A DNA stretch of 64,000 nucleotides from Streptomyces sp. NBC_00654 (GTDB lineage: Bacteria; Actinomycetota; Actinomycetes; Streptomycetales; Streptomycetaceae): the NCBI RefSeq assembly GCF_026341775.1, contig NZ_JAPEOB010000001.1:2914001-2978000 (forward strand), in the 5' to 3' direction. The notes beneath the pieces are model-generated. The model saw nothing but the letters and a program-made list of their open reading frames with translations. It made no database searches and was not told the origin of the DNA. Below are positions 25,623 through 34,215 of this stretch, piece by piece. How positions within the stretch are numbered: position 1 is the stretch's first letter; each line of letters begins with the position of its first letter. A program made the position numbers and the translations under genes.

Positions 25623-26978
25623 ATGGACCTGAGCTCCAGGGTCGACGCGCTGATGGACGGACTCGTCTCGGATCTGGAACGGCTGACGGCGATTCCGTCG
25701 GTGGCCTTCCCCGGCTTCCCGCCCGAGCCCGTGCGGCAGGCCCACGACCTTCTCGTGGACCTGCTGCGCGGCGCGGGCGTCGAGCGCGTCGAACGGCTGG
25801 ACCTGCCCGACACCGCGCCGATCATCGTCGCCGAGATCCCCCCGCCGTCCCCGGACGCCCCCACCGTGCTGCTCTACGGCCACTACGACGTGCAGCCGGC
25901 CGGCGACGAGAGCCTGTGGCTGTCACCGCCCTTCGAGCCCACCGCCGTCGAGGGCGGACTGCGGGCCCGGGGCATCGCCGACGACAAGTCCAATCTCCTG
26001 GTCCATCTGGGCGTGCTGAGGGCGTACGGGGGCAGGCCGCCGGTCGGGCTGAAGATCGTCATCGAGGGGCAGGAGGAGTACGGCAGCGCCTTCGACGACT
26101 ACCCGCCCACCGATCCCGACCGGTTCGCCTGCGACGCCATGGTCATCGCCGACATGGGCAACCTCCGCCCCGGCAGTCCCACCCTCACCACGGGCCTGCG
26201 AGGGGCGGCCGAAGTCGTCGTCGAGGTCCGCACGCTCGCCGAACCGCGCCACAGCGGCGAATTCGGGGGAGCGGCCCCGGACGCCTTGCTCGTTCTGCTC
26301 AAGGCCCTCGCCACCCTCCACGATGTGCACGGCGATGTCGCGGTCGAGGGGCTGCGCCGCGAGGAGTGGAAGGGCACCACGTACACGGAGGAGGAGTTCC
26401 GGAGCCTCGCGGGGGTCCAGGACGGCATTCCGCTCATCGGCTCCGGCAGCCTCGGCGAACGGCTCTGGAGCGGGCCGGCGATCACCGTGATCGGTATCGA
26501 CGCCCCGAGCGTCGACCACGCGGCATCCGCGGTCGTCCCCTACGCCCGCGCCAAGCTCAACCTCCGCTTCCATCCCGAGCAGGATCCCCGGGAGGCGCGG
26601 GGCCTGCTCGTCACCCATCTGGAGTCACTGCGCCCGTTCGGAATTCCGCTCACCGTCACCCCCGGCGACACGGGCCCCGGATTCGAGCCCGCGACCGGCG
26701 GCCCCGCCTACCGCGCCGCGCTCACCGCCCTGCGCGAGGGCTGGGGCGCGGAGCCCGCGTTCGTCGCGAGCGGGGGCTCGATCCCCCTGGTCAACGGGCT
26801 GTCCAGGGCGGTCCCCGGCGCCGAGGTGCTGCTCTTCGGCGCCCAGGACAGCATGTGCAACCTCCACGCGCCCAATGAGCGGGTGCTGTTCTCCGAACTG
26901 CGCTCGGCGGTGATCGCCGAGGCCGCCTTCCTGCGGGAGTTCGCCGCCTCGCACGGCGGCGGCGGGGGCGCCGCATGA
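25623..26978 (+). CDS. M20-family dipeptidase/peptidase
   Basis: A 451-residue zinc metallopeptidase. It has LLYGHYDVQPAGDESLW near residue 83 with metal His and catalytic Asp, ARGIADDKSN near 118 with the bridging Asp, and the IEGQEEYGS catalytic/metal Glu pair near 150. An inserted dimerisation domain and a terminal FGAQDSMCNLHAPNE with the last metal His complete the fold. Its stop overlaps the start of the YfcC-type transporter by 4 bases, so uptake and cleavage of a dipeptide or acyl-amino acid is likely. Confidence 0.93.
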   Translation: MDLSSRVDALMDGLVSDLERLTAIPSVAFPGFPPEPVRQAHDLLVDLLRGAGVERVERLDLPDTAPIIVAEIPPPSPDAPTVLLYGHYDVQPAGDESLWLSPPFEPTAVEGGLRARGIADDKSNLLVHLGVLRAYGGRPPVGLKIVIEGQEEYGSAFDDYPPTDPDRFACDAMVIADMGNLRPGSPTLTTGLRGAAEVVVEVRTLAEPRHSGEFGGAAPDALLVLLKALATLHDVHGDVAVEGLRREEWKGTTYTEEEFRSLAGVQDGIPLIGSGSLGERLWSGPAITVIGIDAPSVDHAASAVVPYARAKLNLRFHPEQDPREARGLLVTHLESLRPFGIPLTVTPGDTGPGFEPATGGPAYRAALTALREGWGAEPAFVASGGSIPLVNGLSRAVPGAEVLLFGAQDSMCNLHAPNERVLFSELRSAVIAEAAFLREFAASHGGGGGAA

Positions 26979-28504
26979 GCGACGCGGACACCCGGGCCGC
27001 CCCGGAGGAGAAACCCCCGGCGAAGAAGAAGTTCATCTTCCCCAGTGCCCTGACCATTCTCGCCGTCGTCACACTGGCGGTCTGGGCACTGGCCTTCCTG
27101 ATCCCCTCCGGCGCCTACGACCGTGACGAGGACGGCTCGCCGGTCCAGGGCACGTACCACCGGGTCGACTCCGGACAGAGCTTCGTCGACCGCCTCAACG
27201 ATCTCTTCCTCTCGCCGGTCAACGGCCTCTACGGCGTCCAGGACGAGAAGACCGGCCAGGTCGGGCCGGACCTGGCCGGTGAGCTGTACGGCAGCGCGGG
27301 CGTGTTCCTGTTCGTGATCGCGATCGGCGCGTTCATCACGGTGGTCTTCGCCACCGGCGCCCTGGACCGGGGCATCGGCCGCCTCGCCCACCGGCTCCGC
27401 GACCGGGGAGCGCTCCTCATCGCGGGCGTGATGCTGGTCTTCTCGCTGCTGGGCACCGTGGAGGGATTCGCGGAGGAGACCCTCGGCTTCTACGGCCTGA
27501 TCGTGCCGCTGATGCTGGCCCTGGGCTACGACCGGATGGTGGCCACCGGCACGATCATCCTCGGTGCGGGCATCGGAGTGCTGTGCTCCACGGTCAATCC
27601 GTTCGCGACCGGGGTCGCCTCGTCCGCGGCCGACATCTCGCTCGGCGACGGCATCGTGCTGCGCGCGGTCATGTGGGTCGTGCTGACCGCCGTGACCATC
27701 GCCTACGTCATCCGGTACGCGACACGGGTCCGCGGGAACCCCGGCCGTTCGCTCTCCGGCTTCCTGCCCGGCGACCGTGACCACACGGCGGCGGACGCGG
27801 GTGAGCCCCCGGACCTGACCGGCCTGCACAAGGCCATCCTGGTGCTGGTCGCCCTGGTCTTCACCTTCATGATCTTCTCGGTGGTGCCCTGGTCCAGCGC
27901 CATCACGGGTGACGCCGAAGCCGTTCCGTACGGCTTCGAACTCGGCTGGTCCTTCCCGGAACTGGCGGCGCTCTTCCTGGTCGCGGCCGTGGTGGTCGGG
28001 GTCGTCGCCCGCTTCGGCGAACAGAAACTCAGTGCGACGATCATCCAGGGCGCGGCCGACTTCATCTCGCCCGCGCTGGTCATCGTGCTGGCCCGCGGTG
28101 TCACGGTCATCATGAACAACTCGCAGATCACCGACACCGTGCTGCACTCCATCGAGGGCCTGGTCTCGGGCACGTCCTCGGCCGTATTCGCGGTCTTCGT
28201 CTTCATCGTCAACCTGCCGCTCGCCTTCCTGATCCCCTCGACCTCGGGCCACGCCACCCTCGCCATGCCGATCCTGGCCCCGCTCGCCGACTTCGCGGGC
28301 GTCTCGCGCGCGGTCGTCGTGACCGCCTGGCAGGCGGCGAGCGGCTGGATGAACCTGTGGGTGCCGACGACGGCCGTCACCATCGGCGGGGTGGCGCTGG
28401 CGAAGGTGGGCTACGACAAGTACCTGCGGTTCGTCTGGCCGTTGCTGGCGATCCTCTTCGTGCTGATCTGCGGGTTCGTGGCACTGGGCGCGGTCTGGAC
28501 CTGA
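26975..28504 (+). CDS. YfcC-family (DcuC-like) carboxylate/amino acid transporter
   Basis: A 509-residue membrane protein with about 12 hydrophobic segments, starting KFIFPSALTILAVVTLAVW. It has SGAYDRDEDGSPVQGTY in the first external loop and EGFAEETLGFYGLIVPLMLALGYD, features of the YfcC branch of the C4-dicarboxylate carrier superfamily. The C-terminal LIPSTSGHATLAMPILAPLAD is conserved in the family. Translationally coupled to the M20 peptidase (ATGA overlap), it probably imports the peptidase's substrate or exports its product. Confidence 0.9.
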   Translation: MSDADTRAAPEEKPPAKKKFIFPSALTILAVVTLAVWALAFLIPSGAYDRDEDGSPVQGTYHRVDSGQSFVDRLNDLFLSPVNGLYGVQDEKTGQVGPDLAGELYGSAGVFLFVIAIGAFITVVFATGALDRGIGRLAHRLRDRGALLIAGVMLVFSLLGTVEGFAEETLGFYGLIVPLMLALGYDRMVATGTIILGAGIGVLCSTVNPFATGVASSAADISLGDGIVLRAVMWVVLTAVTIAYVIRYATRVRGNPGRSLSGFLPGDRDHTAADAGEPPDLTGLHKAILVLVALVFTFMIFSVVPWSSAITGDAEAVPYGFELGWSFPELAALFLVAAVVVGVVARFGEQKLSATIIQGAADFISPALVIVLARGVTVIMNNSQITDTVLHSIEGLVSGTSSAVFAVFVFIVNLPLAFLIPSTSGHATLAMPILAPLADFAGVSRAVVVTAWQAASGWMNLWVPTTAVTIGGVALAKVGYDKYLRFVWPLLAILFVLICGFVALGAVWT

Positions 28505-28534
28505 GACGGGGCGCGGTGGGTCCGGCCGCGCCAG

Positions 28535-28620
28535 GGACGTCGGGTCAACACGCCCGCCACGGACGTCGGGTCGGCCCACCTGTCATGGACGTCGGGTCAA
28601 CCCACCCGCCATGGACGTCA
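28535..28620. repeat. 26-bp tandem repeat, 3.3 copies
   Basis: Units starting GGACGTCGGGTC lie at 28535-28560, 28561-28586 and 28587-28612, with a partial fourth at 28613-28620. They vary at a few positions. The array spans the 3' end of the TetR gene (codons from 28583 up) and the convergent gap, so it encodes or abuts the TetR C-terminus. Confidence 0.9.
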
Positions 28621-29215
28621 GACAGTGCTCCGCCAGCGCGGCAGGACCCTCCGCTCCCTCCGCCGGGGCGTCTCCCGCGGCCCAGGTCTCCACCGCGACC
28701 CGCACCGCGGCTCCGGCGACGGCCGCCGCCAGCCGGATGTCCAGCGCGCCCGCGTCGGCGGGCGGTCCGGTCCGCGCCGCCAGCACCGCGGCCAGCGTGG
28801 ACTCCGATTCGCGGCACGCGTCGTTCCAGACCGACCGGAGCGCCGGGCTGTCCGCCGCCATCCTCAGCAGCGAACGCACCCACTCCAGCGACTCCTTGTT
28901 CTCCGTGTCACCGGGCGCCGCGGCCAGCGCCCGCGCCGCCGCGTGCCGCAGCGCGTCGGGCAGGGGCAGGGCGCGGGGGGCGTCGCGCACCGCTTCCACC
29001 CACTGCCGGGCTCCGACGGCGAACAGCGGGGCGACGGCCTCCTCCTTGGTCGCGCAGTAGCGGTAGAGGGTGCGCGGCGCGACACCCGCGGCCCGCGCGA
29101 TGTCCTCGGCGCGGGTGGCCCGCAGACCGTTCTCCACGAACAGTGTGGCCGCGGCACGGGCGATGTCCCACCGGGTGGCGGCCTTGCGCCGCTCTGTCAA
29201 CGAAGCACCTTGCAT
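28583..29215 (-). CDS. TetR-family transcriptional regulator
   Basis: A 210-residue repressor. The N-terminal HTH is clear: ATRWDIARAAATLFVENGLR, then DIARAAGVAPRTLYRYCATKEE. The rest is an all-helical ligand and dimer domain. It diverges from the sugar-binding lipoprotein gene, with about 110 bp between starts, so that gene is a possible target. The C-terminal codons lie in a 26-bp tandem repeat, so the tail length may vary between strains. Confidence 0.9.
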   Translation of the reverse strand: MQGASLTERRKAATRWDIARAAATLFVENGLRATRAEDIARAAGVAPRTLYRYCATKEEAVAPLFAVGARQWVEAVRDAPRALPLPDALRHAAARALAAAPGDTENKESLEWVRSLLRMAADSPALRSVWNDACRESESTLAAVLAARTGPPADAGALDIRLAAAVAGAAVRVAVETWAAGDAPAEGAEGPAALAEHCLTSMAGGLTRRP

Positions 29216-29325
29216 GCGAGGCAGGTTATGCCCATAGGGAACCCTCGCCCGATTGGCAGAAGGTGCCTATGTGGCAGAATCTGTCACTCAATCGGTGCGG
29301 GTACGAGCAAAAGGTGGCAACAGCG

Positions 29326-30591
29326 GTGCGTCGGCGGCGGTTTCTTCTCCAGACGGCCGGCCTCGCCGGCGCCACGGCCGGACTCGGGCTGGCCGGCTGC
29401 GGCTCCGCCGGTTCGGGCGCGACGCTCGATGTGCTCGTGGCCAGCTACGACAAGAGCGTGGGAGCCTCGCTCGGGGATCAGTGGGACAAACTGATCGCCG
29501 CCTTCCGGAAGAAGCACCCCAGTATCAAGGTCAAACTGGAGCGGGTTCCGTTCAACAAGATCGACAAGACACTCGCCCGACGGGTCGAGGAGGGCCGCGA
29601 GCCCGACATCGCTCAGTCGAACATCTTCGCCCCCTACGGTGAGGACGACCGGCTCTACACCGCGGGCGAGCTCTTCAACATCTCGACGCAGGCCGACTTC
29701 ATCCGCTCCTTCGCCGATGCGGGCACCGTCGACCGTGAGCTGTACGGGTTCCCGTTCCTGGCCAGCACGCCCCGGCTCTTCTACAACAAGGAGCTCTTCC
29801 GCCGCGCGCGCGTCGGCGACGCCCCCGCGTCGTGGGACGAAGTGCGCGCCGCCGCCGAGGCGCTGAAGGCGATCGGGGTGAAGACGCCGTACGGGCTCCA
29901 GCTGGGGCCCGAGGCGGCCGAGGACGAGGCCCTTTCCTGGATGCTCGCGGCGGGCGGCGGCTTCACGGACCTGGTCGGCTACGACTTCGAGACGCAGCCC
30001 AACATCGACGCGCTGACCTGGCTGCGTGACGAGCTGGTCGCCGGGAAGCTGGCGGGCGAGGCCCCGGCGAAGCTCAACCGGACCGACGCCTACGAGCAGT
30101 TCCTCCGCGGCGACATCGGGATGATGATCGCCCACCCCGTACTGATGGGCGCGGCCGACCAGGCCCGACTCCCGTACGCGCACGCCCCGTTCCCCGCGAA
30201 GGACGGCGGCACTCCCGCGCCGATCGGACTGAGCGACTGGCTGATGGCGTTCAAGCGCAACGGCCACCGCAAGGAGTGCGGGGCGTTCCTCGACTTCCTG
30301 TACAGCGGACAGTCGGCGGCGGCCTACGGCGGCAGCCAGTCCGCGCTCCCGGTGACGTACACGGCGTCCGACGCGGTGCGCGACCAGCCCGCCCAGCGCC
30401 CGCTGTGGCCCTTCATCGACCAGTTGCCGCAGGCCCGTTTCGCCCCGGTGGGCATGCGGTCCTGGCCCGACGTCCGGGGCGCGATACGCAGGGACGTGGG
30501 CCGCGCCGTGCTGGACAACGGTGATCCCGTCTCGGTGCTCAAGTCGCTGGACGACGCGGCGGCCAAGGCGGAGGTGGCCGGGACGGCCTGA
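29326..30591 (+). CDS. Orphan extracellular sugar-binding lipoprotein (CUT1 type)
   Basis: A 421-residue ABC solute receptor. The N-terminus RRRRFLLQTAGLAGATAGL followed by lipobox GLAGC suggests Tat export and lipidation. The body has typical CUT1 features: FRKKHPSIKVKLERVPF, YGFPFLASTPRLFYNKELF, and PAPIGLSDWLMAFKRNG near residue 300. GTG at 29326 is chosen; an in-frame ATG at 29269 with a GAAGG site would add 19 residues. No permease or ATPase genes are near, so it must work with a distant transporter. A TetR gene diverges from it. Confidence 0.88.
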   Translation: MRRRRFLLQTAGLAGATAGLGLAGCGSAGSGATLDVLVASYDKSVGASLGDQWDKLIAAFRKKHPSIKVKLERVPFNKIDKTLARRVEEGREPDIAQSNIFAPYGEDDRLYTAGELFNISTQADFIRSFADAGTVDRELYGFPFLASTPRLFYNKELFRRARVGDAPASWDEVRAAAEALKAIGVKTPYGLQLGPEAAEDEALSWMLAAGGGFTDLVGYDFETQPNIDALTWLRDELVAGKLAGEAPAKLNRTDAYEQFLRGDIGMMIAHPVLMGAADQARLPYAHAPFPAKDGGTPAPIGLSDWLMAFKRNGHRKECGAFLDFLYSGQSAAAYGGSQSALPVTYTASDAVRDQPAQRPLWPFIDQLPQARFAPVGMRSWPDVRGAIRRDVGRAVLDNGDPVSVLKSLDDAAAKAEVAGTA

Positions 30592-30626
30592 GCGCCCCGG
30601 ACCGGCGGCGGGGGGGTGTGGGGCGC

Positions 30627-31403
30627 TCAAGCCGTCCCGGCAGAGGTTCCGGCGGCCGTGCTCGGCACGGGCAGGTGCGCCCCGGCGCCGGTGCGGGCGT
30701 TCCACAGGACGGCGGTCGACAGCGAGAAGAAGAGCAGATTGCCGATGCTCAGCTGCGCGCCCTGGATCGCGGTTCCCACCGGGCCGGGCGTCAGCGCGGC
30801 GACGAGCCCTCCGGCGAGGATGCAGACCAACGGGTTCACGGCACCCATCCACCGGGGGAACGCGGTGGCGCCCCGGAACACGGATACGGCCATCCAGGCG
30901 GAACCCAGCACCCAGCAGAACAGCAGCACGCCGTAGGGAATGAACAGCACGTCCGCCATGTCGCCCGGCAACGCGTCCAGCGCGGCGGACCGTACGCCGG
31001 AGGCGTCGACCGCCCTGGCCGCCTGCCCCCAGTAGTAGAAGGAGCCGTGAACGAACGGGGCGAGGGCGAATCCCGTGGTCAGCAGCACCATCGGTGGCGA
31101 CGAGAGCAGCCGCGGCGCCGGCCGGAGTCCCTGGTACAGATGCCAGCACGCGACCAGATAGAGCGGACCGGTCAGTACGCCGAGCAGCGCTCCCCACGCC
31201 AGCTGTGCCGAGGACGCCGACAGCATCGCCGCCAGTGAGTCGCCCGCCGTTCCGTCGTAGCCCTTCAGAACGAGATGGTCCCCGGGTGATGCCACGGGCT
31301 CGCCCAGGAGCAGGATGTCCCCGATGAGCCAGGCGATCGAGGCCGCGATGCCCGCGATCCCGGCGAGCCGTATCCGCCTGGTTCCGTTCTCGTCCGTGCG
31401 CAC
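30627..31403 (-). CDS. Polytopic membrane protein under an iron box
   Basis: A 258-residue protein with about 6-7 hydrophobic segments (for example AGIAGIAASIAWLIGDILLL, WGALLGVLTGPLYLVACW, FIPYGVLLFCWVLGSAWMAV). It may match a Streptomyces DUF family of membrane proteins, which I cannot confirm. A 19-bp element 32 bp upstream of the ATG matches the DmdR/IdeR iron box closely. So it should be induced by iron starvation. The function is unknown; transport or membrane adaptation are possible. Confidence 0.8.
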   Translation of the reverse strand: MRTDENGTRRIRLAGIAGIAASIAWLIGDILLLGEPVASPGDHLVLKGYDGTAGDSLAAMLSASSAQLAWGALLGVLTGPLYLVACWHLYQGLRPAPRLLSSPPMVLLTTGFALAPFVHGSFYYWGQAARAVDASGVRSAALDALPGDMADVLFIPYGVLLFCWVLGSAWMAVSVFRGATAFPRWMGAVNPLVCILAGGLVAALTPGPVGTAIQGAQLSIGNLLFFSLSTAVLWNARTGAGAHLPVPSTAAGTSAGTA

Positions 31404-31434
31404 GTCGACAACCCCTCCGTCACGGTGATCATGG

Positions 31435-31453
31435 CGAGGTTAGCCTAACCTAA
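31435..31453 (-). promoter_or_regulatory. Iron box (DmdR1/IdeR-type operator)
   Basis: On the minus strand it reads TTAGGTTAGGCTAACCTCG, 16 of 19 bases in the well-known TTAGGTTAGGCTCACCTAA iron box. It lies 32 bp upstream of the membrane protein start. Confidence 0.75.
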
Positions 31454-31487
31454 CTAAATGTCGGGTGAGATGCTGTCCGTTCTCGCT

Positions 31488-31541
31488 GCCGCACGGCTCC
31501 GCCCCCGGCACTGTGCGGTACCGGGGGCGGAGCCGTGCGGC
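31488..31541. terminator. Perfect 21-bp hairpin downstream of aceB
   Basis: Arms at 31488-31508 and 31521-31541 are exact complements with a 12-base loop. It lies 15 bp after the aceB stop (31556) and should end that transcript before it reaches the iron-box gene. Confidence 0.8.
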
Positions 31542-31555
31542 TGTGGTGACTCGGG

Positions 31556-33175
31556 TCAGTCCAGCTGCTCGTACGCGGGGAGGGTGAGGAAGTCCGCGTA
31601 GTCCTGGTCCAGGGAGACCTGGAGCAGGAGGTCGTGGGCCTGCTGCCACCTGCCCGCGGTGAAGGCCTCCTCGCCGGTCTCCTCACGGATCGCGGCCAGT
31701 TCCTCGGCCGCGACCCTGCGTGCCAGTTCCGCGGTGGCGTGTTCGCCGTTCTCGAAGACCACGTCCGCGTTGATCCACTGCCAGATCTGCGACCGCGAGA
31801 TCTCGGCGGTGGCCGCGTCCTCCATCAGGTTGAAGATGGCGACCGCGCCCATGCCGCGCAGCCATGCCTCGATGTAACGGATGCCGACCGCGACGGCGTT
31901 GCGCAGCCCGTCGTACGTGGGCCTGGCGTCGAGGGTGTCGATGGCGATCAGGTCGCCCGCCGCCACGGAGACGTCCTCGCGCAGGCGGTCCTTCTGGTTC
32001 GGCTTCTCGCCCAGAACGGCGTCGAAGGAGGCCATGGCGATGGGGACGAGGTCGGGGTGGGCGACCCAGGAGCCGTCGAAGCCGTCGTGCGCCTCGCGGT
32101 CCTTGTCGGCCTTGACCTTCTCGAAGGCGACCTTGTTGACCTCGGCGTCGCGGCGGGACGGGATGAACGCGGCCATGCCGCCGATCGCGTGCGCGCCGCG
32201 CTTGTGGCAGGTGCGGACGAGGAGTTCGGTGTACGCCCGCATGAACGGGGCCGTCATCGTCACCGCGTTGCGGTCCGGGAGGACGAACTTGGCGCCGCCG
32301 TCACGGAAGTTCTTGACGATGGAGAAGAGGTAGTCCCAGCGGCCGGCGTTCAGGCCGGAGGCGTGGTCGCGCAGTTCGTAGAGGATCTCCTCCATCTCGT
32401 ACGCCGCCGTGATCGTCTCGATCAGGACCGTCGCGCGGACCGTTCCCCGCGGGATGCCGACGTAGTCCTGGGCGAAGACGAAGATGTCGTTCCAGAGGCG
32501 GGCCTCCAGGTGCGACTCCGTCTTCGGGAGGTAGAAGTACGGTCCCTTGCCCAGGTCGATGAGGCGCTGGGCGTTGTGGAAGAAGTAGAGGCCGAAGTCG
32601 ACCAGCGCACCGGGCACCGGGGTTCCGTCGAGCTGGAGGTGGCGCTCGCTCAGATGCCAGCCGCGCGGCCGGGTGACGACCGTCGCCAGCTCGTCGGCGG
32701 GCCTCAGGGCGTACGACTTGCCCGACCTCGGGTCGGTGAAGTCGATGGCGCGGGTGTAGGCGTCGATCAGATTCAGCTGGCCGAGGATCACGTTCTCCCA
32801 CGTGGGGGCGGACGCGTCCTCGAAGTCGGCGAGCCAGACCCGGGCGCCCGAGTTCAGGGCGTTGATGGTCATCTTGCGGTCGGTCGGACCGGTGATCTCC
32901 ACCCGGCGGTCGTCGAGCGCGGCCGGGGCCGGTGCGACCTTCCAGGAGTCGTCCGCGCGGATCGCCGCCGTCTGCGGCAGGAAGTCCAGGGTGGACGTAC
33001 GGGCGATCTCGGCGCGGCGCTCGCCGCGCCGGGCGAGCAGCTCGTCGCGGCGCGGCGTGAACTGCCGGTGCAGCTCGGCCACGAACGCGAGGGCCGCGTC
33101 GGTCAGGACCTCCTCCTGCCGGGGCAGGGGCTCGGCATCGACGATGGCCAGCGGGGACGGCGCTGGTGCGGACAT
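31556..33175 (-). CDS. aceB: Malate synthase A
   Basis: Condenses glyoxylate and acetyl-CoA to malate. The 539-residue protein is of the A-isoform TIM-barrel type. The signature RDHASGLNAGRWDYLFSIVK lies near residue 275, with metal and catalytic acids around it. MTINALNSGARVWLADFEDA near 105 and the C-terminal catalytic Asp in ISRSQIWQWINADVV also fit. The ATG at 33175 has GAAGGAG. The upstream region carries both operator families of the purine genes, so AceB acts here as an outlet for allantoin-derived glyoxylate. No isocitrate lyase is adjacent. Confidence 0.97.
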   Translation of the reverse strand: MSAPAPSPLAIVDAEPLPRQEEVLTDAALAFVAELHRQFTPRRDELLARRGERRAEIARTSTLDFLPQTAAIRADDSWKVAPAPAALDDRRVEITGPTDRKMTINALNSGARVWLADFEDASAPTWENVILGQLNLIDAYTRAIDFTDPRSGKSYALRPADELATVVTRPRGWHLSERHLQLDGTPVPGALVDFGLYFFHNAQRLIDLGKGPYFYLPKTESHLEARLWNDIFVFAQDYVGIPRGTVRATVLIETITAAYEMEEILYELRDHASGLNAGRWDYLFSIVKNFRDGGAKFVLPDRNAVTMTAPFMRAYTELLVRTCHKRGAHAIGGMAAFIPSRRDAEVNKVAFEKVKADKDREAHDGFDGSWVAHPDLVPIAMASFDAVLGEKPNQKDRLREDVSVAAGDLIAIDTLDARPTYDGLRNAVAVGIRYIEAWLRGMGAVAIFNLMEDAATAEISRSQIWQWINADVVFENGEHATAELARRVAAEELAAIREETGEEAFTAGRWQQAHDLLLQVSLDQDYADFLTLPAYEQLD

Positions 33176-33310
33176 GAGCTGTCACTCCTTCAGCGGGTGG
33201 TGCGGACGGCGTGCCGGGGCCGCCGGAGCGCCCGGAACGGCACGGCGTGCCATGGCTCCGGGATGCGGCCGTGGGCGCCGTTCGAGGTGCAGAGGGCTTC
33301 TGACCAGTGG

Positions 33311-33339
33311 ATAGTAGTTTCCTCATGGTGGAAGTTCAA
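33311..33339 (-). promoter_or_regulatory. Predicted aceB promoter
   Basis: On the minus strand, TTGAAC (33339-33334) and TACTAT (33316-33311) are 17 bp apart. The -35 is part of the TTCAAC-type element and the spacer is an AllR-like palindrome. The leader would be about 130 nt. Confidence 0.6.
33319..33333. promoter_or_regulatory. AllR-like palindrome in the aceB promoter spacer
   Basis: TTCCTCATGGTGGAA fits TTCC-N7-GGAA of the tandem operators, here as a single copy. It exactly fills most of the gap between -35 and -10. Confidence 0.5.
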
Positions 33340-33351
33340 TGGTTTGTTGAT
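33335..33351. promoter_or_regulatory. TTCAAC-type operator at aceB
   Basis: On the minus strand ATCAACAAACCATTGAA matches the catalase/uraD/allB element in the left arm and in GTTGA-like right arm with changes. It overlaps the -35. Confidence 0.5.
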
Positions 33352-33419
33352 ATCGAGATTCTCCGGGTCGACACAAGCGCGCCCCGGTGGCCCACCGTGC
33401 CAGGACGCCTGCGGACCGT

Positions 33420-34025
33420 TCATTCCAGACGCGCCAGATCCTCCGCGGTGTCGATGTCGTACGCCTGAGCCACATCGGAACACTCGACGAGCGTGATCGC
33501 ATCGCGGTGCGCCCGCAGATAGGTGCGGGCGCCCCGGTCGCCCACCGCCGCCGCGGCGACATCGGCCCACCGGTCCGCGCCGAGGAGCACCGGATGACCC
33601 CGCTCCCCGCCGTACGAGGCGGCCGCCAGAGCGGCCCGCGACGTGTACGCCGAACGCACCCGCGCCACCGCCCGCGCGCCGATCCCCGGCTGATCCACCA
33701 GGAGGACGAGCGCGGCGTCCGCGCCCGTACCCGCGAGGGAGGCCAGCCCGGCCCGGAGCGAGGAGCCCATGCCCTCCTCCCACTCCGTGTTGACGGTCAC
33801 CGCGCACCCCGCCAGCGAGGCACGGGCCCGCACCTCGTCGGCCGCCGCGCCCAGCACCACGTGCAGCGGTCCGCAGCCGCCGTCGCGCAGCGTCCGCAGG
33901 GCGTGTTCGACCAGTGGACGGCCGCGGTGCCCGAGCAGCGCCTTCGGCCTGCCGCCGAGCCGGCGGCCGCCGCCGGCGGCGAGCAGCACTCCGGCGACCA
34001 CGGGGTTCTCGTCTGTAGGAGCCAT
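33420..34025 (-). CDS. MocA/MobA-like nucleotidyltransferase
   Basis: A 201-residue transferase of the MobA/MocA family that adds a nucleotide to molybdopterin-type cofactors. It has AGVLLAAGGGRRLGGRPKALL at the N-terminus, the nucleotide-binding loop, and VLLVDQPGIG near residue 97 with the metal Asp. It sits among purine genes, so it may make the cytosine dinucleotide cofactor that xanthine dehydrogenase-type enzymes need. The ATG at 34025 begins the family domain; a 16-residue upstream extension is rejected. It lies 244 bp upstream of aceB, which has its own promoter. Confidence 0.85.
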   Translation of the reverse strand: MAPTDENPVVAGVLLAAGGGRRLGGRPKALLGHRGRPLVEHALRTLRDGGCGPLHVVLGAAADEVRARASLAGCAVTVNTEWEEGMGSSLRAGLASLAGTGADAALVLLVDQPGIGARAVARVRSAYTSRAALAAASYGGERGHPVLLGADRWADVAAAAVGDRGARTYLRAHRDAITLVECSDVAQAYDIDTAEDLARLE

Positions 34026-34155
34026 GGCCCCTGGATACCACCGCTGGGTTCGCACAGGCGAAAAGAATGTCACCCTCAGGGGTAACCCCGAATTCTGTCC
34101 CCGGAGTGGCGCACGCCACCTTTCATGGCGTTAACTTGCGGGCAACCCCAGGCAC

Positions 34156-34185
34156 TTGACCACGGTCCGGGGCCTGGTCGATACA
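34156..34185 (+). promoter_or_regulatory. Predicted promoter for the 104-residue gene
   Basis: TTGACC (34156-34161) and GATACA (34180-34185) are 18 bp apart. A frame start at the TTG of the -35 is therefore unlikely, which supports the downstream TTG start. Confidence 0.5.
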
Positions 34186-34215
34186 CGTGCACAAAGACGT
34201 GCGAGGGGGAGTGCT

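Noticed and set aside
28535..28620. CRISPR-like array
   Set aside because: The units are contiguous 26-bp tandem copies with no spacers and no cas genes nearby.
34156..34215. N-terminal extension of the 104-residue gene from TTG 34156
   Set aside because: The codon is part of a likely -35 hexamer, and the TTG at 34216 has a proper ribosome site.
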